The notes: a model not told the origin generated them from the letters alone. 64,000 nt of DNA from Geomobilimonas luticola (GCF_018476905.1 NZ_JAHCVK010000001.1:248001-312000), one strand, 5' to 3'; positions 7,672-16,498 are shown, numbered from the stretch's first letter. Translations and numbers: made by a program.

Positions 7672-8112
7672 CTAGCCGCAACGGAGCCGCTTCTTCCCCC
7701 CCTTGAACAGCACGTCGATCTTGTTCGGCAGGACGAGCTGCACGACGCCGAGCCCGAACAGGGAGTGCAGCAGCAGGGTGTTGACACGGTACGTCCTGTC
7801 CATGTCGTAGGGAATCGCCTGTGCCGGGTCCATCCCCGGCTGCAGTGCCTCCCACTCAGCAGCAGCAGCGGCCGCAGGGTCGGCTTTCGTCGCGCGCGCG
7901 CGGGGCGCCGCCGCTTTTTCCCGGGTACTCCTGGCGGCAGCAGGCTCCTTGGCCACCTTGACCGGATGATAGTTGTGCATGCTGTGGCAGGTGTTGCACT
8001 CGACACGCACGATCTTTTCCCCGACCATGGCGACGATGGTATGATTCATCAGTGCCCGGCAACGGGTGCACCTGGTCTCGATAATGCTGCCGGCCGATAG
8101 CGGTCTTCTCAT
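7672..8112 (-). CDS. Zinc-ribbon hypothetical protein
   Basis: 146 residues from ATG 8112 (GAGGAGA upstream). The N-terminus has two CxxC pairs, CTRC near residue 15 and CNTC near 39, followed by HSMHNYH, so a metal-binding ribbon is likely. An Ala/Lys/Arg-rich linker (about 52-88) leads to a C-terminal domain (PYDMDRTYRVNTLLLHSLFG) ending in a basic tail. The ribbon-linker-globular layout suggests an RNA- or DNA-binding protein, but no family was recognised. It lies downstream of the uraA terminator and so is transcribed independently. Confidence 0.55.
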   Translation of the reverse strand: MRRPLSAGSIIETRCTRCRALMNHTIVAMVGEKIVRVECNTCHSMHNYHPVKVAKEPAAARSTREKAAAPRARATKADPAAAAAAEWEALQPGMDPAQAIPYDMDRTYRVNTLLLHSLFGLGVVQLVLPNKIDVLFKGGKKRLRCG

Positions 8113-8139
8113 GATGTTCTCCTCGGTGATGGTGCCAAT

Positions 8140-8170
8140 AAAAAAACCACAGGGGCGGTCCCCTGTGGTT
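8140..8170 (-). terminator. Rho-independent terminator of upp-uraA
   Basis: Stem AACCACAGGG / CCCTGTGGTT (8145-8170) with a run of A before it on the plus strand, which reads as U-rich after the hairpin on the minus strand. It sits 125 bases past the uraA stop. Confidence 0.85.
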
Positions 8171-8294
8171 CAGGTGTCGGTCAGTTATAGCATGTTTCAC
8201 CTAGCAGAGCAATTATTAAACCGCCCATGCCCGGAACAGGAAGGCCGGTCACGCATACCAAAAAAGCATTTGTCGCCGGTTTGTTCGCGGTCGC

Positions 8295-9548
8295 TCAGGG
8301 GAAGGCCGCCGGCTTGATCTCCTCTTCCCGTTCTCCGGGAGGAAGGATCAGATTGAGAAGCACTGCCAGAACGCCACAGAGGCTGATCCCCTGCAGGCTG
8401 AAGCTGCCGATCGTCACCCCCAGGCCGCCGATGCCGGTCACCAGGGTAACGGAAACTAGACAGAGGTTGCGCGGCTTCATCAGGTCCACCCTGCCGTCGA
8501 TGATGGTCTTCAGGCCGATGCCGGCGATGGAACCGAACAGAAGGATCATGATCCCCCCCATGACCGGCAGGGGGATTGTCTGCAGCAAAGCGCCGAACTT
8601 CCCGACAAAGGCCATAATGATGGCAAAGCCGGCCGCCCAGGTCATGACCACCGGGTTGTAGTTGCGGGTAAGCATGACCGCGCCGGTTACCTCGCCGTAG
8701 GTTGTGACCGGCGGTCCGCCGAACAGTCCGACGATATTGACCGCCAGACCGTCACCCAGAAGGGTGCGGTGCAGGCCGGGCTGGTCGGTGTAATCACGGC
8801 CGACGACCGAGCCGATGGCGAGGATGCCGCCAACGTGCTCCACAATCGGCGCGATGGCCACCGGGATCATGAAGAGGATCGCCGCCAGGTTGAACTGGGG
8901 GGTGCCGAACTCCGGGACCGCCAGCCAGGGCGCATTGATCACCCTGCTGAAATCGACCAGACCGAGGAAGAGTGCGGTGGTGTAGCCGGCCGCCACGCCG
9001 ACCAGGATCGGTACCAGCTTGAGCAGGCCGTGGGCATGGATGGCGGTCAGCATGGTGGCGGCAAGGGAGACGGCAGCGACACCAAGGGCGGTGCCGTAGG
9101 GTACCACCTGGGCATCGCCGGCCTTGCCGGTGGCCATGCTGATGGCCACCTGGGCCAGGCCAAGACCGATAACCATGACAACCGGCCCGATGACGACCGG
9201 CGGCAGGAGGCGGTGGATGAAGTCGACCCCGCGCCACTTGACCAGACCGGCGGCGACGTAATAGAAGAAGCTGGCGGCTGCCAGGGCACCGAGTGTCGCT
9301 GGCATCCCCCAGGTCTTGACCGAGTAGATTACCGGAGCGATGAAAGCGAAGGAAGAGCCAAGGTAGATGGGGACCTGGCGTTTGGTGCAGATCTGAAAGA
9401 CCAGGGTCCCGATGCCGGCGCCAAGGAGGGCCAGGCTCGGGTTGAGTCCGGTCAGGAGCGGAACGAGGACCGTAGCGCCGAAGGCAACAAAAAGGATCTG
9501 CGCGCCGGACAGGGCGGTACGCCAGACCGGCTCGGGGGATGTGGACAT
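8295..9548 (-). CDS. uraA: Uracil permease (uracil-xanthine permease family)
   Basis: Imports uracil across the inner membrane by proton symport. The 417-residue protein is a 14-helix nucleobase/ascorbate transporter type. Visible motifs are QILFVAFGATVLVPLLTG at the first helix, GSSFAFIAPV near residue 64, the signature VEHVGGILAIGSVVGRDY (central glutamate), and GLFGGPPVTTYGE. The C-terminal tail is short. It is 12 bases downstream of upp on the same strand, giving a upp-uraA salvage operon in which uptake is driven by phosphoribosylation of the imported base. Confidence 0.95.
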   Translation of the reverse strand: MSTSPEPVWRTALSGAQILFVAFGATVLVPLLTGLNPSLALLGAGIGTLVFQICTKRQVPIYLGSSFAFIAPVIYSVKTWGMPATLGALAAASFFYYVAAGLVKWRGVDFIHRLLPPVVIGPVVMVIGLGLAQVAISMATGKAGDAQVVPYGTALGVAAVSLAATMLTAIHAHGLLKLVPILVGVAAGYTTALFLGLVDFSRVINAPWLAVPEFGTPQFNLAAILFMIPVAIAPIVEHVGGILAIGSVVGRDYTDQPGLHRTLLGDGLAVNIVGLFGGPPVTTYGEVTGAVMLTRNYNPVVMTWAAGFAIIMAFVGKFGALLQTIPLPVMGGIMILLFGSIAGIGLKTIIDGRVDLMKPRNLCLVSVTLVTGIGGLGVTIGSFSLQGISLCGVLAVLLNLILPPGEREEEIKPAAFP

Positions 9549-9560
9549 TGCGCTGTTCTC

Positions 9561-10187
9561 CTATTTCGTGCCGAATATTTTGTCCCCGGCATCGCCGAGG
9601 CCGGGGAGGATGTAACCCCGTTCGTTGAGTCGCTCGTCGATGGAGGCAACGTAGATATCCACGTCGGGGTGGGCAGCCACGATCCGTTCGATCCCCGCGG
9701 GGACGGCGACGAGAAAAAGCCCCTTGATCCTTTGGCAGCCCGCCTTCTTCAGCATCTCAATGGTGGCCAGGAGTGAGCCGCCGGTGGCAAGCATCGGATC
9801 GATGATAAGGGCAGTCCGCTCTTCCATGCCGGTAGCAAGCTTTTCGTAGTAGGCGACCGGTTCCAGCGTCTCTTCATTGCGGTAAAGACCGACCACGCTG
9901 ACCCTGGCGCTCGGGATCATGTCGAGGACTCCGTTCATCATTCCCAGGCCGGCGCGCAGAATCGGCACGACCGTGATCTTCTTCCCCTTGATCTGCTGGA
10001 CGGAGACCGGACCGGCCCAGCCACTGACGGTGATGGTCTCGGTTTCCAGATCCTTGGTCGCTTCGTAGGTGAGAAGGCGCGCCACTTCGGAGGCCAACTC
10101 GCGAAATTGTTTTGTGCTCAGATCAACCTTGCGCATCAGGCCGAGTTTGTGCTGAATCAGGGGGTGTTTGACTTCGTAGACCGCCAC
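9561..10187 (-). CDS. upp: Uracil phosphoribosyltransferase
   Basis: Converts uracil and PRPP to UMP. 208 residues, the usual size. The start is GTG at 10187 with AAAGGAG upstream. The PRPP-binding loop is [12 protein letters not shown] near residue 128, the uracil-binding C-terminus is [16 protein letters not shown], and PILRAGLGM is also present. First gene of the upp-uraA operon. Confidence 0.97.
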   Translation of the reverse strand: MAVYEVKHPLIQHKLGLMRKVDLSTKQFRELASEVARLLTYEATKDLETETITVSGWAGPVSVQQIKGKKITVVPILRAGLGMMNGVLDMIPSARVSVVGLYRNEETLEPVAYYEKLATGMEERTALIIDPMLATGGSLLATIEMLKKAGCQRIKGLFLVAVPAGIERIVAAHPDVDIYVASIDERLNERGYILPGLGDAGDKIFGTK

Positions 10188-10214
10188 GTCGGAACTCCTT
10201 TAACAGAAATAAGT

Positions 10215-10243
10215 TTACAAAATTGAGTAAGAATACAGGTCAA
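10215..10243 (-). promoter_or_regulatory. Candidate sigma70 promoter of upp
   Basis: On the minus strand, TTGACC (10243-10238), a 17-base spacer, then TTGTAA (10220-10215), about 30 bases before the upp start. The -10 match is mediocre. Confidence 0.4.
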
Positions 10244-10303
10244 CCACAGACAGGTCAAGAGCCTGAAACTGTTTCGCCAGAAGCCGCCAGATCCCGGGAA
10301 GAC

Positions 10304-10342
10304 AAAAAAGGACAGGCTGTTCACGGTGACATACAGCCTGCC
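10304..10342 (-). terminator. Rho-independent terminator of the VOC gene
   Basis: On the minus strand, GGCAGGCTGT, a 12-base loop, ACAGCCTGTCC, then TTTTTT. It is 72 bases after the VOC stop codon. Confidence 0.85.
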
Positions 10343-10414
10343 CCCTCCACGTTCTTCGCGAACCCACTTCCTCTTGCCAAGGTACGTACCTTCCGCCCCC
10401 GGCACGGGCCGCGC

Positions 10415-10795
10415 CTACATGCTGTGCAGTGCTACGATATTCCCCTCCGTATCCTCGAACCGGCCGATGAAGCCATACTCGCCGATGCTCGTCTTCGGCA
10501 GCAGCGCTTTTCCGCCGCCGGCTACGACCCGTTCCAGCGTCGTCAGGATGTCCTGCACGGAGAAATAGATCACGGTCCCCGTCTTGGCGGGAACGTATCC
10601 GTCACCCTTTACCAGCGAACCGGCGGCCCCCTCCGTTGCTTCCTTCATGGGGAACATCGCCATCAGGAGCGGACCCATTTCGGACGTGGCGAGGGTATAG
10701 CCGAACACGGCTTCATAAAATGCCGTGGCGCGATCCAGGTCGACGACCGGGATCTCGAACCAGATAACCGGATTGATGGTGGTTGCCATCGTCAT
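10415..10795 (-). CDS. VOC family (glyoxalase-like) protein
   Basis: A 126-residue vicinal-oxygen-chelate protein with two beta-alpha-beta-beta-beta modules: NPVIWFEIPVVDLDRATAFY at the start and VIYFSVQDILTTLERVVAGG from about residue 75, ending YGFIGRFEDTEGNIVALHSM. The terminal glutamate/histidine positions fit metal binding. This subfamily resembles YdcJ/PhnB-like proteins of unknown substrate. Monocistronic, with its own terminator at 10304. Confidence 0.85.
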   Translation of the reverse strand: MTMATTINPVIWFEIPVVDLDRATAFYEAVFGYTLATSEMGPLLMAMFPMKEATEGAAGSLVKGDGYVPAKTGTVIYFSVQDILTTLERVVAGGGKALLPKTSIGEYGFIGRFEDTEGNIVALHSM

Positions 10796-10935
10796 CGCCT
10801 CCTTTGCGTTTCCCGAGTGACGACTGCGTTGTCACCCGTTTGTACGTATAAGTGTATTCCTTTGACAGGAAGACATAAAGGCATTTATGCGGGGAAGGGA
10901 AGGCCGCGCGGTGGCCAGCCGATGTATTTCACCGC

Positions 10936-10974
10936 AAAAAAAAAGAGGGGCCACGCGTGCGCAGCCCCCCTTTT
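10936..10974 (-). terminator. Rho-independent terminator of the 10996 gene
   Basis: On the minus strand, AAAAGGGGGGC...GCCCCTCTTTT, a G/C-rich stem with one mismatch, runs into a long U tract. It is 20 bases after the stop codon. Confidence 0.75.
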
Positions 10975-10995
10975 CCTGTTTTGACCGATGTCCCC

Positions 10996-11283
10996 TCAGC
11001 CCAGCGGCAACGTATATCCCTCCCCCGCAAACTGGATATTCGCCGGATCGTCGCAGCGCGGCGGCGAGACGGCATGAACGCCGCCGCAGGCCGGGCAGCT
11101 CTCCACAAAGGTGGTCAGGGTGAAGGGTGCACCGCACCCCTGGCAGGTGGTGGGCAAACCGCCGCCGGGAACGGGCCGCTCCCTGAGACTGCCACCGTGG
11201 GCCCGGCTGACGAACTCTACCAGTTCCCTTCCTTCAGCATAGGGCCCCGCCCCGGCGGCGTGGCCGCATCCGCAATTTCCCAT
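10996..11283 (-). CDS. Cysteine-rich zinc-ribbon hypothetical protein
   Basis: 95 residues from ATG 11283, chosen because AAGGAG precedes it. The N-terminus is MGNCGCGHAAGAGPYAEG; a CxxC ribbon follows (TTCQGCGAPFTL and SCPACGGVHAV), giving four ribbon cysteines plus the N-terminal CGCGH cluster. Probably a cytoplasmic metal-binding protein. Family not recognised. Monocistronic. Confidence 0.55.
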   Translation of the reverse strand: MGNCGCGHAAGAGPYAEGRELVEFVSRAHGGSLRERPVPGGGLPTTCQGCGAPFTLTTFVESCPACGGVHAVSPPRCDDPANIQFAGEGYTLPLG

Positions 11284-11405
11284 GGTTAAACTCCTTGTGT
11301 GTGGTTGCTCCTGGCGGGGGTCATCCCGCCAGCAGGGTGCCAGCATACACGGAGTGCGTGAAGCGTCACATGACCCAAGTCAAGAAACCGTGGAAAAACG
11401 CGCTG

Positions 11406-12026
11406 TCAGTTATGGCCGGAATTTCGGGGAGCCTTCGGTAGGGACCAGTTGAAGTGGATGGCGCAGACACGCAGGACGATCACGGCCAGGGCGGAGATGA
11501 TGAGTGCCCAGGGGGCCGGCAGGGGGGTAAGGTGAAGCAGGTAGAGGAGTGCCCCCCCCGCCAGGCAGGCCGAGGCGTAGACTTCCTTTTGCAGCACCAG
11601 CGGGACCTGGGAGGAGAGGATGTCGCGCATCATCCCCCCGGCGGTGGCGGTCATGACCCCCATCATCACCGAGCCGATGAAGCCCATGTGGAAATCCAGC
11701 GCCTTGCCGGTGCCGATCACGACGAACGTCCCTAGGCCCAGGGCGTCCAGATAGAGGAGGGGGAGTTGCAGGAGTCCCACCCGGTGGTGGAACAGGAAAA
11801 CCGCCAGGGAGACGAAAATCGAGAGGTAGAAATAGGTTTCGTCCTTGAAGATGAAGGGGGGTGTGTCCCCGAGAAGCAGGTCGCGCAGGGTCCCGCCGCC
11901 GGTGGCGGTCACCATCCCGAGCATCAGCACGCCGAACAGGTCCATGTCCCGGCGGATGCCGGCCAGCGCGCCGGACGCAGCAAAGGCAGCGGTGCCGAGC
12001 AGATCGAGGCTGTAGAGCAGATTCAC
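11406..12026 (-). CDS. TRIC-type (UPF0126/YicG) membrane protein
   Basis: 206 residues with about seven transmembrane helices in two repeated halves. Each half contains a glycine-rich helix followed by an arginine: TATGGGTLRDLLLGD in the first and TATAGGMMRDILSSQVPLVL in the second. This duplicated GGG..RD pattern is diagnostic of the trimeric intracellular cation channel/UPF0126 family; transported ion uncertain. I start at GTG 12026 (VNLLYSLDLLGTAAFAASGA) because GGGAGG precedes it; the upstream extension is not family-like. Confidence 0.88.
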   Translation of the reverse strand: MNLLYSLDLLGTAAFAASGALAGIRRDMDLFGVLMLGMVTATGGGTLRDLLLGDTPPFIFKDETYFYLSIFVSLAVFLFHHRVGLLQLPLLYLDALGLGTFVVIGTGKALDFHMGFIGSVMMGVMTATAGGMMRDILSSQVPLVLQKEVYASACLAGGALLYLLHLTPLPAPWALIISALAVIVLRVCAIHFNWSLPKAPRNSGHN

Positions 12027-12105
12027 GGTTTCAATCCTCCCGGCAGCAGTGTACCCGGATGTCCGGGCAAAGGCAATCCGGGAAATTGAGGGATGGGAAC
12101 AGACA

Positions 12106-12139
12106 ACGACAAAGACGGCCACGTGGCCGTCTTTGTCGT
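12106..12139 (-). terminator. Perfect 34-bp palindrome, probable terminator of the 12185-14093 operon
   Basis: ACGACAAAGACGGCCAC followed by its exact reverse complement, with no loop bases, centred at 12122.5. It is 46 bases after the stop of the 12185 gene. There is no long U run, so termination is plausible rather than certain. Confidence 0.6.
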
Positions 12140-12184
12140 TTCATATCCGTCATCGCTCTGATGGGGGAATAGCCGTTCAGGTAT

Positions 12185-12613
12185 TCAATCCTCCCGCCGG
12201 AGGGGGGCGAAGGTGATCTCGATCTCTCCGAAACGGGGCGTTTCTTCTCCCCCATCCGTACTTCCCGCTGTCGTGACCTGATCGTTCAGGGTAACCTTTA
12301 TCTTGCTGTACAGCCCCATCTTTCCCGGTTCCCCCTTGTCGATGAGGAACCCCTTGCGCTTCACCAGATGCTGCATGATTTCCGGGGGAAGCTGGTAGTC
12401 GGGGCGGCCTTCAACCTTCCTCCGTTCCTGTTTCAGTTCGACCTTGAAAGGGACCTTGATCCTGAGGCGCTCGATCCCCATGAGTGCAGAGCTTTTCCCC
12501 AGTTCCGTCCCTTCGCGGGCGGAAACGTCGTGCAGGTAATCCACGGCGCTTTGGACCTCGTTCTGGAGGGCGAGGATGAGTTCTGTCAGATAGGCTGTTT
12601 CCGGAGGGGTCAT
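12185..12613 (-). CDS. Uncharacterised protein, third gene of a DUF2589-like operon
   Basis: 142 residues, ATG 12613 preceded by TAGGAG. The N-terminal helix TELILALQNEVQSAVDYLHD is followed by a strand-rich part (MGIERLRIKVPFKVELKQER) and a final strand FGEIEITFAPL. The layout (amphipathic helix, then strands ending in alternating hydrophobics) parallels the two larger neighbours, though sequence identity is weak. It lies nine bases downstream of the 12623 gene, so translation is tightly linked. Function unknown; cytoplasmic by the lack of signal or membrane segments. Confidence 0.5.
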   Translation of the reverse strand: MTPPETAYLTELILALQNEVQSAVDYLHDVSAREGTELGKSSALMGIERLRIKVPFKVELKQERRKVEGRPDYQLPPEIMQHLVKRKGFLIDKGEPGKMGLYSKIKVTLNDQVTTAGSTDGGEETPRFGEIEITFAPLRRED

Positions 12614-12622
12614 GGCGTGCTC

Positions 12623-13312
12623 CTACGAGGTGATGGTTTTGAAGCATATTTCGACTTCGCTCGTAATGTTGCTCCTCAGGCTGAGAAACTCGGGTCCCCG
12701 TGTCGAAACCGGATGTACCCTGAGACGCCCGCCGGCAAAGAGGGAAGTGAGGACTCCCTTTTTCAGGGGTTCCACGTTGACGGTCTGTTCCAGCTTGAGG
12801 GTGAACTTGGCGTTTATCCGCCCGCTATCCACGATTACGCGGGGGATGCCCCTCTGCACCATGAGCCGGAGACTTTCCTGCTGGGTCTGCGCCATCCGGG
12901 ATGCTACGGCAAGGGCGATGCGCCCTCCCCCCGCGGCTGAGAACACGAGGCCGGCGGCGGATTTTTCCAGGTCTTCCTTCGTTACCGTGTAGCCGCACCG
13001 GTCAAGGACGGGAGGTTCTTCGGTCATCCCCTGGCGCGGTAAACGGTACGGTTGACCGGCATCGACGGCTGACACCGTTCCACGCCCCTCCGCTACGGGG
13101 AAAAGCCCCAGGATTTCACGGCGGACATCTCCGTTGTCCAGGTAGCGCGCGGCGAACTGGTCAGGCTGGAGGAGGATTGCCTCCTCCAGTTCCCGAAGTT
13201 TCTGTTCCTGGGCCAGCAGTGACGATACAACGCCGTCAAGGGTTTCGGTTATGAGCAGCGCGGCGAATTCTGCAAAGCCGCTTTCGACGGCCTTGACAAG
13301 TTCCGTCCCCAT
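12623..13312 (-). CDS. DUF2589-like protein, paralogue of the 13323 product
   Basis: 229 residues, ATG 13312 with AGGAGG. Its start, ESGFAEFAALLITETLDGVV, matches the start of the upstream protein (GFPEFTAKLITDTFDALVSA). Both then have a helical segment and a shared element, LRLMVQRGIPRVIVDSGRIN versus LKEMVKLGILRLVVEHGTIE, before a beta-rich C-terminus ending SEVEICFKTITS versus SVKIDFKTDYQPLNA. The two are therefore diverged duplicates. No catalytic motif, signal or membrane helix is visible. Second gene of the operon, 10 bases after the first. Confidence 0.55.
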   Translation of the reverse strand: MGTELVKAVESGFAEFAALLITETLDGVVSSLLAQEQKLRELEEAILLQPDQFAARYLDNGDVRREILGLFPVAEGRGTVSAVDAGQPYRLPRQGMTEEPPVLDRCGYTVTKEDLEKSAAGLVFSAAGGGRIALAVASRMAQTQQESLRLMVQRGIPRVIVDSGRINAKFTLKLEQTVNVEPLKKGVLTSLFAGGRLRVHPVSTRGPEFLSLRSNITSEVEICFKTITS

Positions 13313-13322
13313 GGGGGTCCTC

Positions 13323-14093
13323 CTAGGCGTTCAGTGGCTGGTAGTCGGTCTTGAAGTCTATCTTGACACTGCCATAAATCTGCACCTGGCTGCCGCTCGT
13401 ATCGCGGTTCTTCTCTGACGTGGTGGAGACGTTGATGCTGCTGTAGGAGGTCGACGCCGATGCCTTGACCCAGAGGCTGACGAAGCCGCCGGTCTTTGCC
13501 TTGGCGTTGAACTTGAACTCGTCGCGATGGTACGTATTTGCCTGCCGTTCGTAGAAGGTTGAGCCGTAGGTGTTGAAGGTGAGGCGCGTCTCGATGGTCC
13601 CGTGCTCCACGACGAGACGGAGGATGCCGAGCTTTACCATCTCCTTCAGCAGGGTGTACTTGTCTGCCGCTATCCGCTTGGCAACGGCGTCCAGGATCGC
13701 CTTGTACTTGCTGTCGTCGATATTCCCCTGGGCGATGGTCGGGGTCGTCTCGCCCTGGATCTTTACGGCATCGGTTATCTTCGTGGCTTCTTCATCGGTA
13801 AGCGCCCCGCCGGACTTCGCCTTAGTCCCCACGTCGCTGGAGGCGTCGGGAAGGACCCGGGCCAGGAACTGGAGAATGAGTTCCCCCCCGATGTCGTCCT
13901 TGGTGTCGTTGATGAACTGGGTGAGAGGTTTGGAAACCTGCGTCAGGAGGTCGACGTACGCCTCCGTCTGACGCATGTTGGCGCTGACCAGTGCATCGAA
14001 GGTGTCGGTGATGAGCTTTGCGGTGAATTCCGGGAAACCGATTTCATTCAGTCGTGCAGCCTCGGTTACGGCTGCCTGTGTTCCATTAGCCAT
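13323..14093 (-). CDS. DUF2589-like protein, first gene of a three-gene operon
   Basis: 256 residues from ATG 14093 with a strong AAAAAAGGAGG. The N-terminal helices (GFPEFTAKLITDTFDALVSA, then MRQTEAYVDLLTQV) precede a variable middle and a beta-rich C-terminus with the Ser/Thr-rich tract VKASASTSYSSINVSTTSEK then NRDTSGSQVQIYGSVKIDF. That tract resembles the 'TDTSAKY' end of DUF2589 proteins as I remember them. The role is unknown; the family often occurs as adjacent paralogues. No enzyme motif is visible. Confidence 0.5.
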   Translation of the reverse strand: MANGTQAAVTEAARLNEIGFPEFTAKLITDTFDALVSANMRQTEAYVDLLTQVSKPLTQFINDTKDDIGGELILQFLARVLPDASSDVGTKAKSGGALTDEEATKITDAVKIQGETTPTIAQGNIDDSKYKAILDAVAKRIAADKYTLLKEMVKLGILRLVVEHGTIETRLTFNTYGSTFYERQANTYHRDEFKFNAKAKTGGFVSLWVKASASTSYSSINVSTTSEKNRDTSGSQVQIYGSVKIDFKTDYQPLNA

Positions 14094-14454
14094 GGTGGGC
14101 CTCCTTTTTTCTGGCTCTGGCGGTACCTGTCCGAAGAAAGACTCCATACCCGAGCCGGTAGGGCATCCGTGCAGTCAAGAAGCCCGGAATGGGTGCCTGT
14201 GCAGGGACGGTGCTGTAGCCTGTCGAAATTCTTATGGTTTTTTGTTTATCAGTTAATACTGGCTAACACAACGTACTAACGGTTATTTATTTTTGCAGGG
14301 GAGTATTACGTCAAAAGGGTTAATTCGCTGGCGGGTCTTTAGCCTTGGGGGTTTACCGTGAACGGTACTGCGAATGCTGTTGAATTGCCGGCGACAAGCT
14401 GATAAAGTGCGGCCGGTAGAGGATTCATACGAGATACGCTTTTCGGGGGAAGGA
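14094..14454. other. Divergent intergenic region, no gene seen
   Basis: 361 bases between the DUF2589-like operon (leftward) and the histidine kinase (rightward). It must hold both promoters. An AT-rich stretch (14230-14310) is the likely promoter area, but no convincing -35/-10 pair or riboswitch was found. Confidence 0.5.
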
Positions 14455-16338
14455 ATGACCGGATTTCGCGGGAACAGCCGGATGTTTTTCATGGGATGTG
14501 CGGTCCTGGTCGGCCTCTATCTGGCCAGCCTCTACTCCTATCTCCTCTTCCACTCCCTGGTGGAACTATTCTCCGTCGTCGTGGCGTGCGGGATTTTCAC
14601 CATCGCCTGGAACGCACGCCGCATCGACCTCAACAACTACTTCCTCTTTGTCGGCATCGGCTCTCTCTTCGTCGGCACAATGGACTTCACCCACGCCCTT
14701 GCCTACAAGGGGATGGGGGTTTTCCCCGGTTTCGATGCCAATCTGCCGACCCAGCTCTGGATAATTTCCCGCTACCTGCAGGGTTTCACGCTCCTCGCCG
14801 CACCGTATTTCCTCGGCCGGCAGCTTAAATCCGGCTACGTACTGGTGGCATACCTTGCCGCAACTTCTCTTCTTCTGGCATCGGTATTCGGAGGGATCTT
14901 CCCCGATTGCTTTATAGAGGGGGAGGGGCTCACCCCGTTCAAGAAGGTGAGCGAATACCTGGTTTCCTTCGTGCTCCTGGGCTCCCTTCTCTTCATGCGG
15001 AAGAAGGGAGAGATGTTCGACCGGAACGTGGTCCGCCTCCTTTCAGCCGCCATCGCTACCCTGATCGCCTCAGGACTCGCCTTTACCCTCTATGCCGACG
15101 TGTACGGCATCAGTAATATGGTCGGGCATTTCCTCAAGTTCGCCGGCTTCTACCTCATTTACAAGGCGATAATCGAGACCGCCCTGACCAGGCCCTACGA
15201 CCTTCTCTTCCGGGAACTGAAACTGAGCGAGGAGCGCTACCGCCACCTCTATACCGATACGCCGGTGATGCTCCACTCCATAAACAGGGAACGGCAACTG
15301 GTCAACGTCAGCAACTACTGGCTCGAACATCTGGGCTTCGAGCGGAGCGAGGTGATCGGCCGCAGGGTCCTCGACTTCATGACGGAAGCGTCGCGGCGCT
15401 ACGTGGAAGAATTCACCAGCCCCGAATATTTCCGGACCGGCCACGTCAAAGATGTGCCGCTCCAGCTGGTCAGGAAAAACGGGGAAGTGCGCGACGTCCT
15501 CCTCACTGCCACGGCCGAGAGGGATGAACAGAGGGAGATCATCCGCTCCCTGGCGGTCATGGTGGATATCACCGACCGCAAACGTGCGGAAGAGAAGATC
15601 GAAATTCTCAACACCAACCTGGCGGCCCGCGCCCTCGACCTGGAAAAGGCCAACCAGGAACTGGCGGCTGCCAACCAGGAACTGGAGGCGTTCAACTACA
15701 CCGTCTCCCACGACCTCCGGTCTCCCCTGACCTGCATCAACGGCTACTGCCAGATCATCCAGGATCAATGCGGCGAAAAGCTCGATGAACAAAGCAGGGG
15801 CTTCATCGAGCAGATCCATACTGCGGGCAGGCGCATGGATCAGCTGATTGCCACACTCCTCAATTTTTCCCGGCTGACACGCCAGGAGATGGAGCGGGAA
15901 ACGGTCGACCTGAGCCATATGGTCCGGTCCATCACCATGGATCTCAGGCTGAGACATCCCGAACACACCGTGGCGCTGACCATCGCGGACGGAGCAGTGA
16001 CCAGCGGTGACGGGAAACTCCTGAGGGTAGCGCTCGAAAATCTCCTGGGAAATGCCTGGAAGTACACCGGCCGGCGTGAGGATGCGGAAGTAGAGTTCGG
16101 CGTCCTCCATGAGGAGGGGAAGAGGGTTCATTTTGTCCGCGACAACGGGATCGGTTTCGACATGGGTCAGGGGGTAAAGCTGTTCAATCTTTTCCAGCGC
16201 CTGGACAGTGCCCGGGACTTCGAGGGGACCGGCATCGGGCTGGTCACGGTGCGGCGGATCATCCAGCGCCACGGGGGGAGGATCTGGGCCGAGGGGGAGG
16301 CGGGCAAGGGGGCGACTTTTTACTTTACCCTGGAATGA
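14455..16338 (+). CDS. MASE3-PAS sensor histidine kinase
   Basis: 627 residues from ATG 14455 (MTGFRGNSRMFFMGCAVLVG, GGGGGAAGGA upstream). Residues about 10-245 form a seven- or eight-helix MASE3 sensor with the signature FLFVGIGSLFVGTMDFTHAL then AYKGMGVFPG. A PAS domain with a PAC end follows (about 265-385: YRHLYTDTPVMLHSINRERQ ... LAVMVDITDRKRAEEK), then a short coiled coil, a HisKA domain with FNYTVSHDLRSPL (phospho-acceptor His) and a HATPase with N box LENLLGNAWKYT and G boxes DNGIGFD and GTGIGL. It should phosphorylate an unlinked response regulator; none is adjacent. The ligand is unknown. Confidence 0.88.
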   Translation: MTGFRGNSRMFFMGCAVLVGLYLASLYSYLLFHSLVELFSVVVACGIFTIAWNARRIDLNNYFLFVGIGSLFVGTMDFTHALAYKGMGVFPGFDANLPTQLWIISRYLQGFTLLAAPYFLGRQLKSGYVLVAYLAATSLLLASVFGGIFPDCFIEGEGLTPFKKVSEYLVSFVLLGSLLFMRKKGEMFDRNVVRLLSAAIATLIASGLAFTLYADVYGISNMVGHFLKFAGFYLIYKAIIETALTRPYDLLFRELKLSEERYRHLYTDTPVMLHSINRERQLVNVSNYWLEHLGFERSEVIGRRVLDFMTEASRRYVEEFTSPEYFRTGHVKDVPLQLVRKNGEVRDVLLTATAERDEQREIIRSLAVMVDITDRKRAEEKIEILNTNLAARALDLEKANQELAAANQELEAFNYTVSHDLRSPLTCINGYCQIIQDQCGEKLDEQSRGFIEQIHTAGRRMDQLIATLLNFSRLTRQEMERETVDLSHMVRSITMDLRLRHPEHTVALTIADGAVTSGDGKLLRVALENLLGNAWKYTGRREDAEVEFGVLHEEGKRVHFVRDNGIGFDMGQGVKLFNLFQRLDSARDFEGTGIGLVTVRRIIQRHGGRIWAEGEAGKGATFYFTLE

Positions 16339-16382
16339 TAACAGGATGTCGTTGCCCTCGGGAATGAATCGGTGTGAACGGG

Positions 16383-16411
16383 AAAAGGCGGCCAAGGTGG
16401 TCGCCTTTTTG
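16383..16411 (+). terminator. Terminator of the MASE3 histidine kinase gene
   Basis: AAAAGGCG...CGCCTTTTT hairpin (16383-16390 / 16402-16409) with a T run. It belongs to the AAAGGCGGCC-type terminator family seen at 18005, 18750 and 25629. Confidence 0.8.
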
Positions 16412-16437
16412 CGTGTGCGCGCCGTCAACGGGGAACG

Positions 16438-16468
16438 AAAAAAGCCCCTGTGTTTCCACAGGGGCTTT
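16438..16468 (-). terminator. Strong terminator of the 16499 small transcription unit
   Basis: On the minus strand, AAAGCCCCTGTG, loop GAAA, CACAGGGGCTTT, then six U. It is a 12-bp perfect stem, just after a second hairpin GCCCGCCA/TGGCGGGC at 16477-16499. Confidence 0.9.
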
Positions 16469-16498
16469 CTGGAATCGCCCGCCAATCGACTTGGCGGG

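Noticed and set aside
14150-14230. Possible cyclic-dinucleotide riboswitch ahead of the DUF2589-like operon
   Set aside because: The minus-strand sequence has some paired G/C blocks, but the conserved GEMM core (such as ACGCAAAGCC) is absent.
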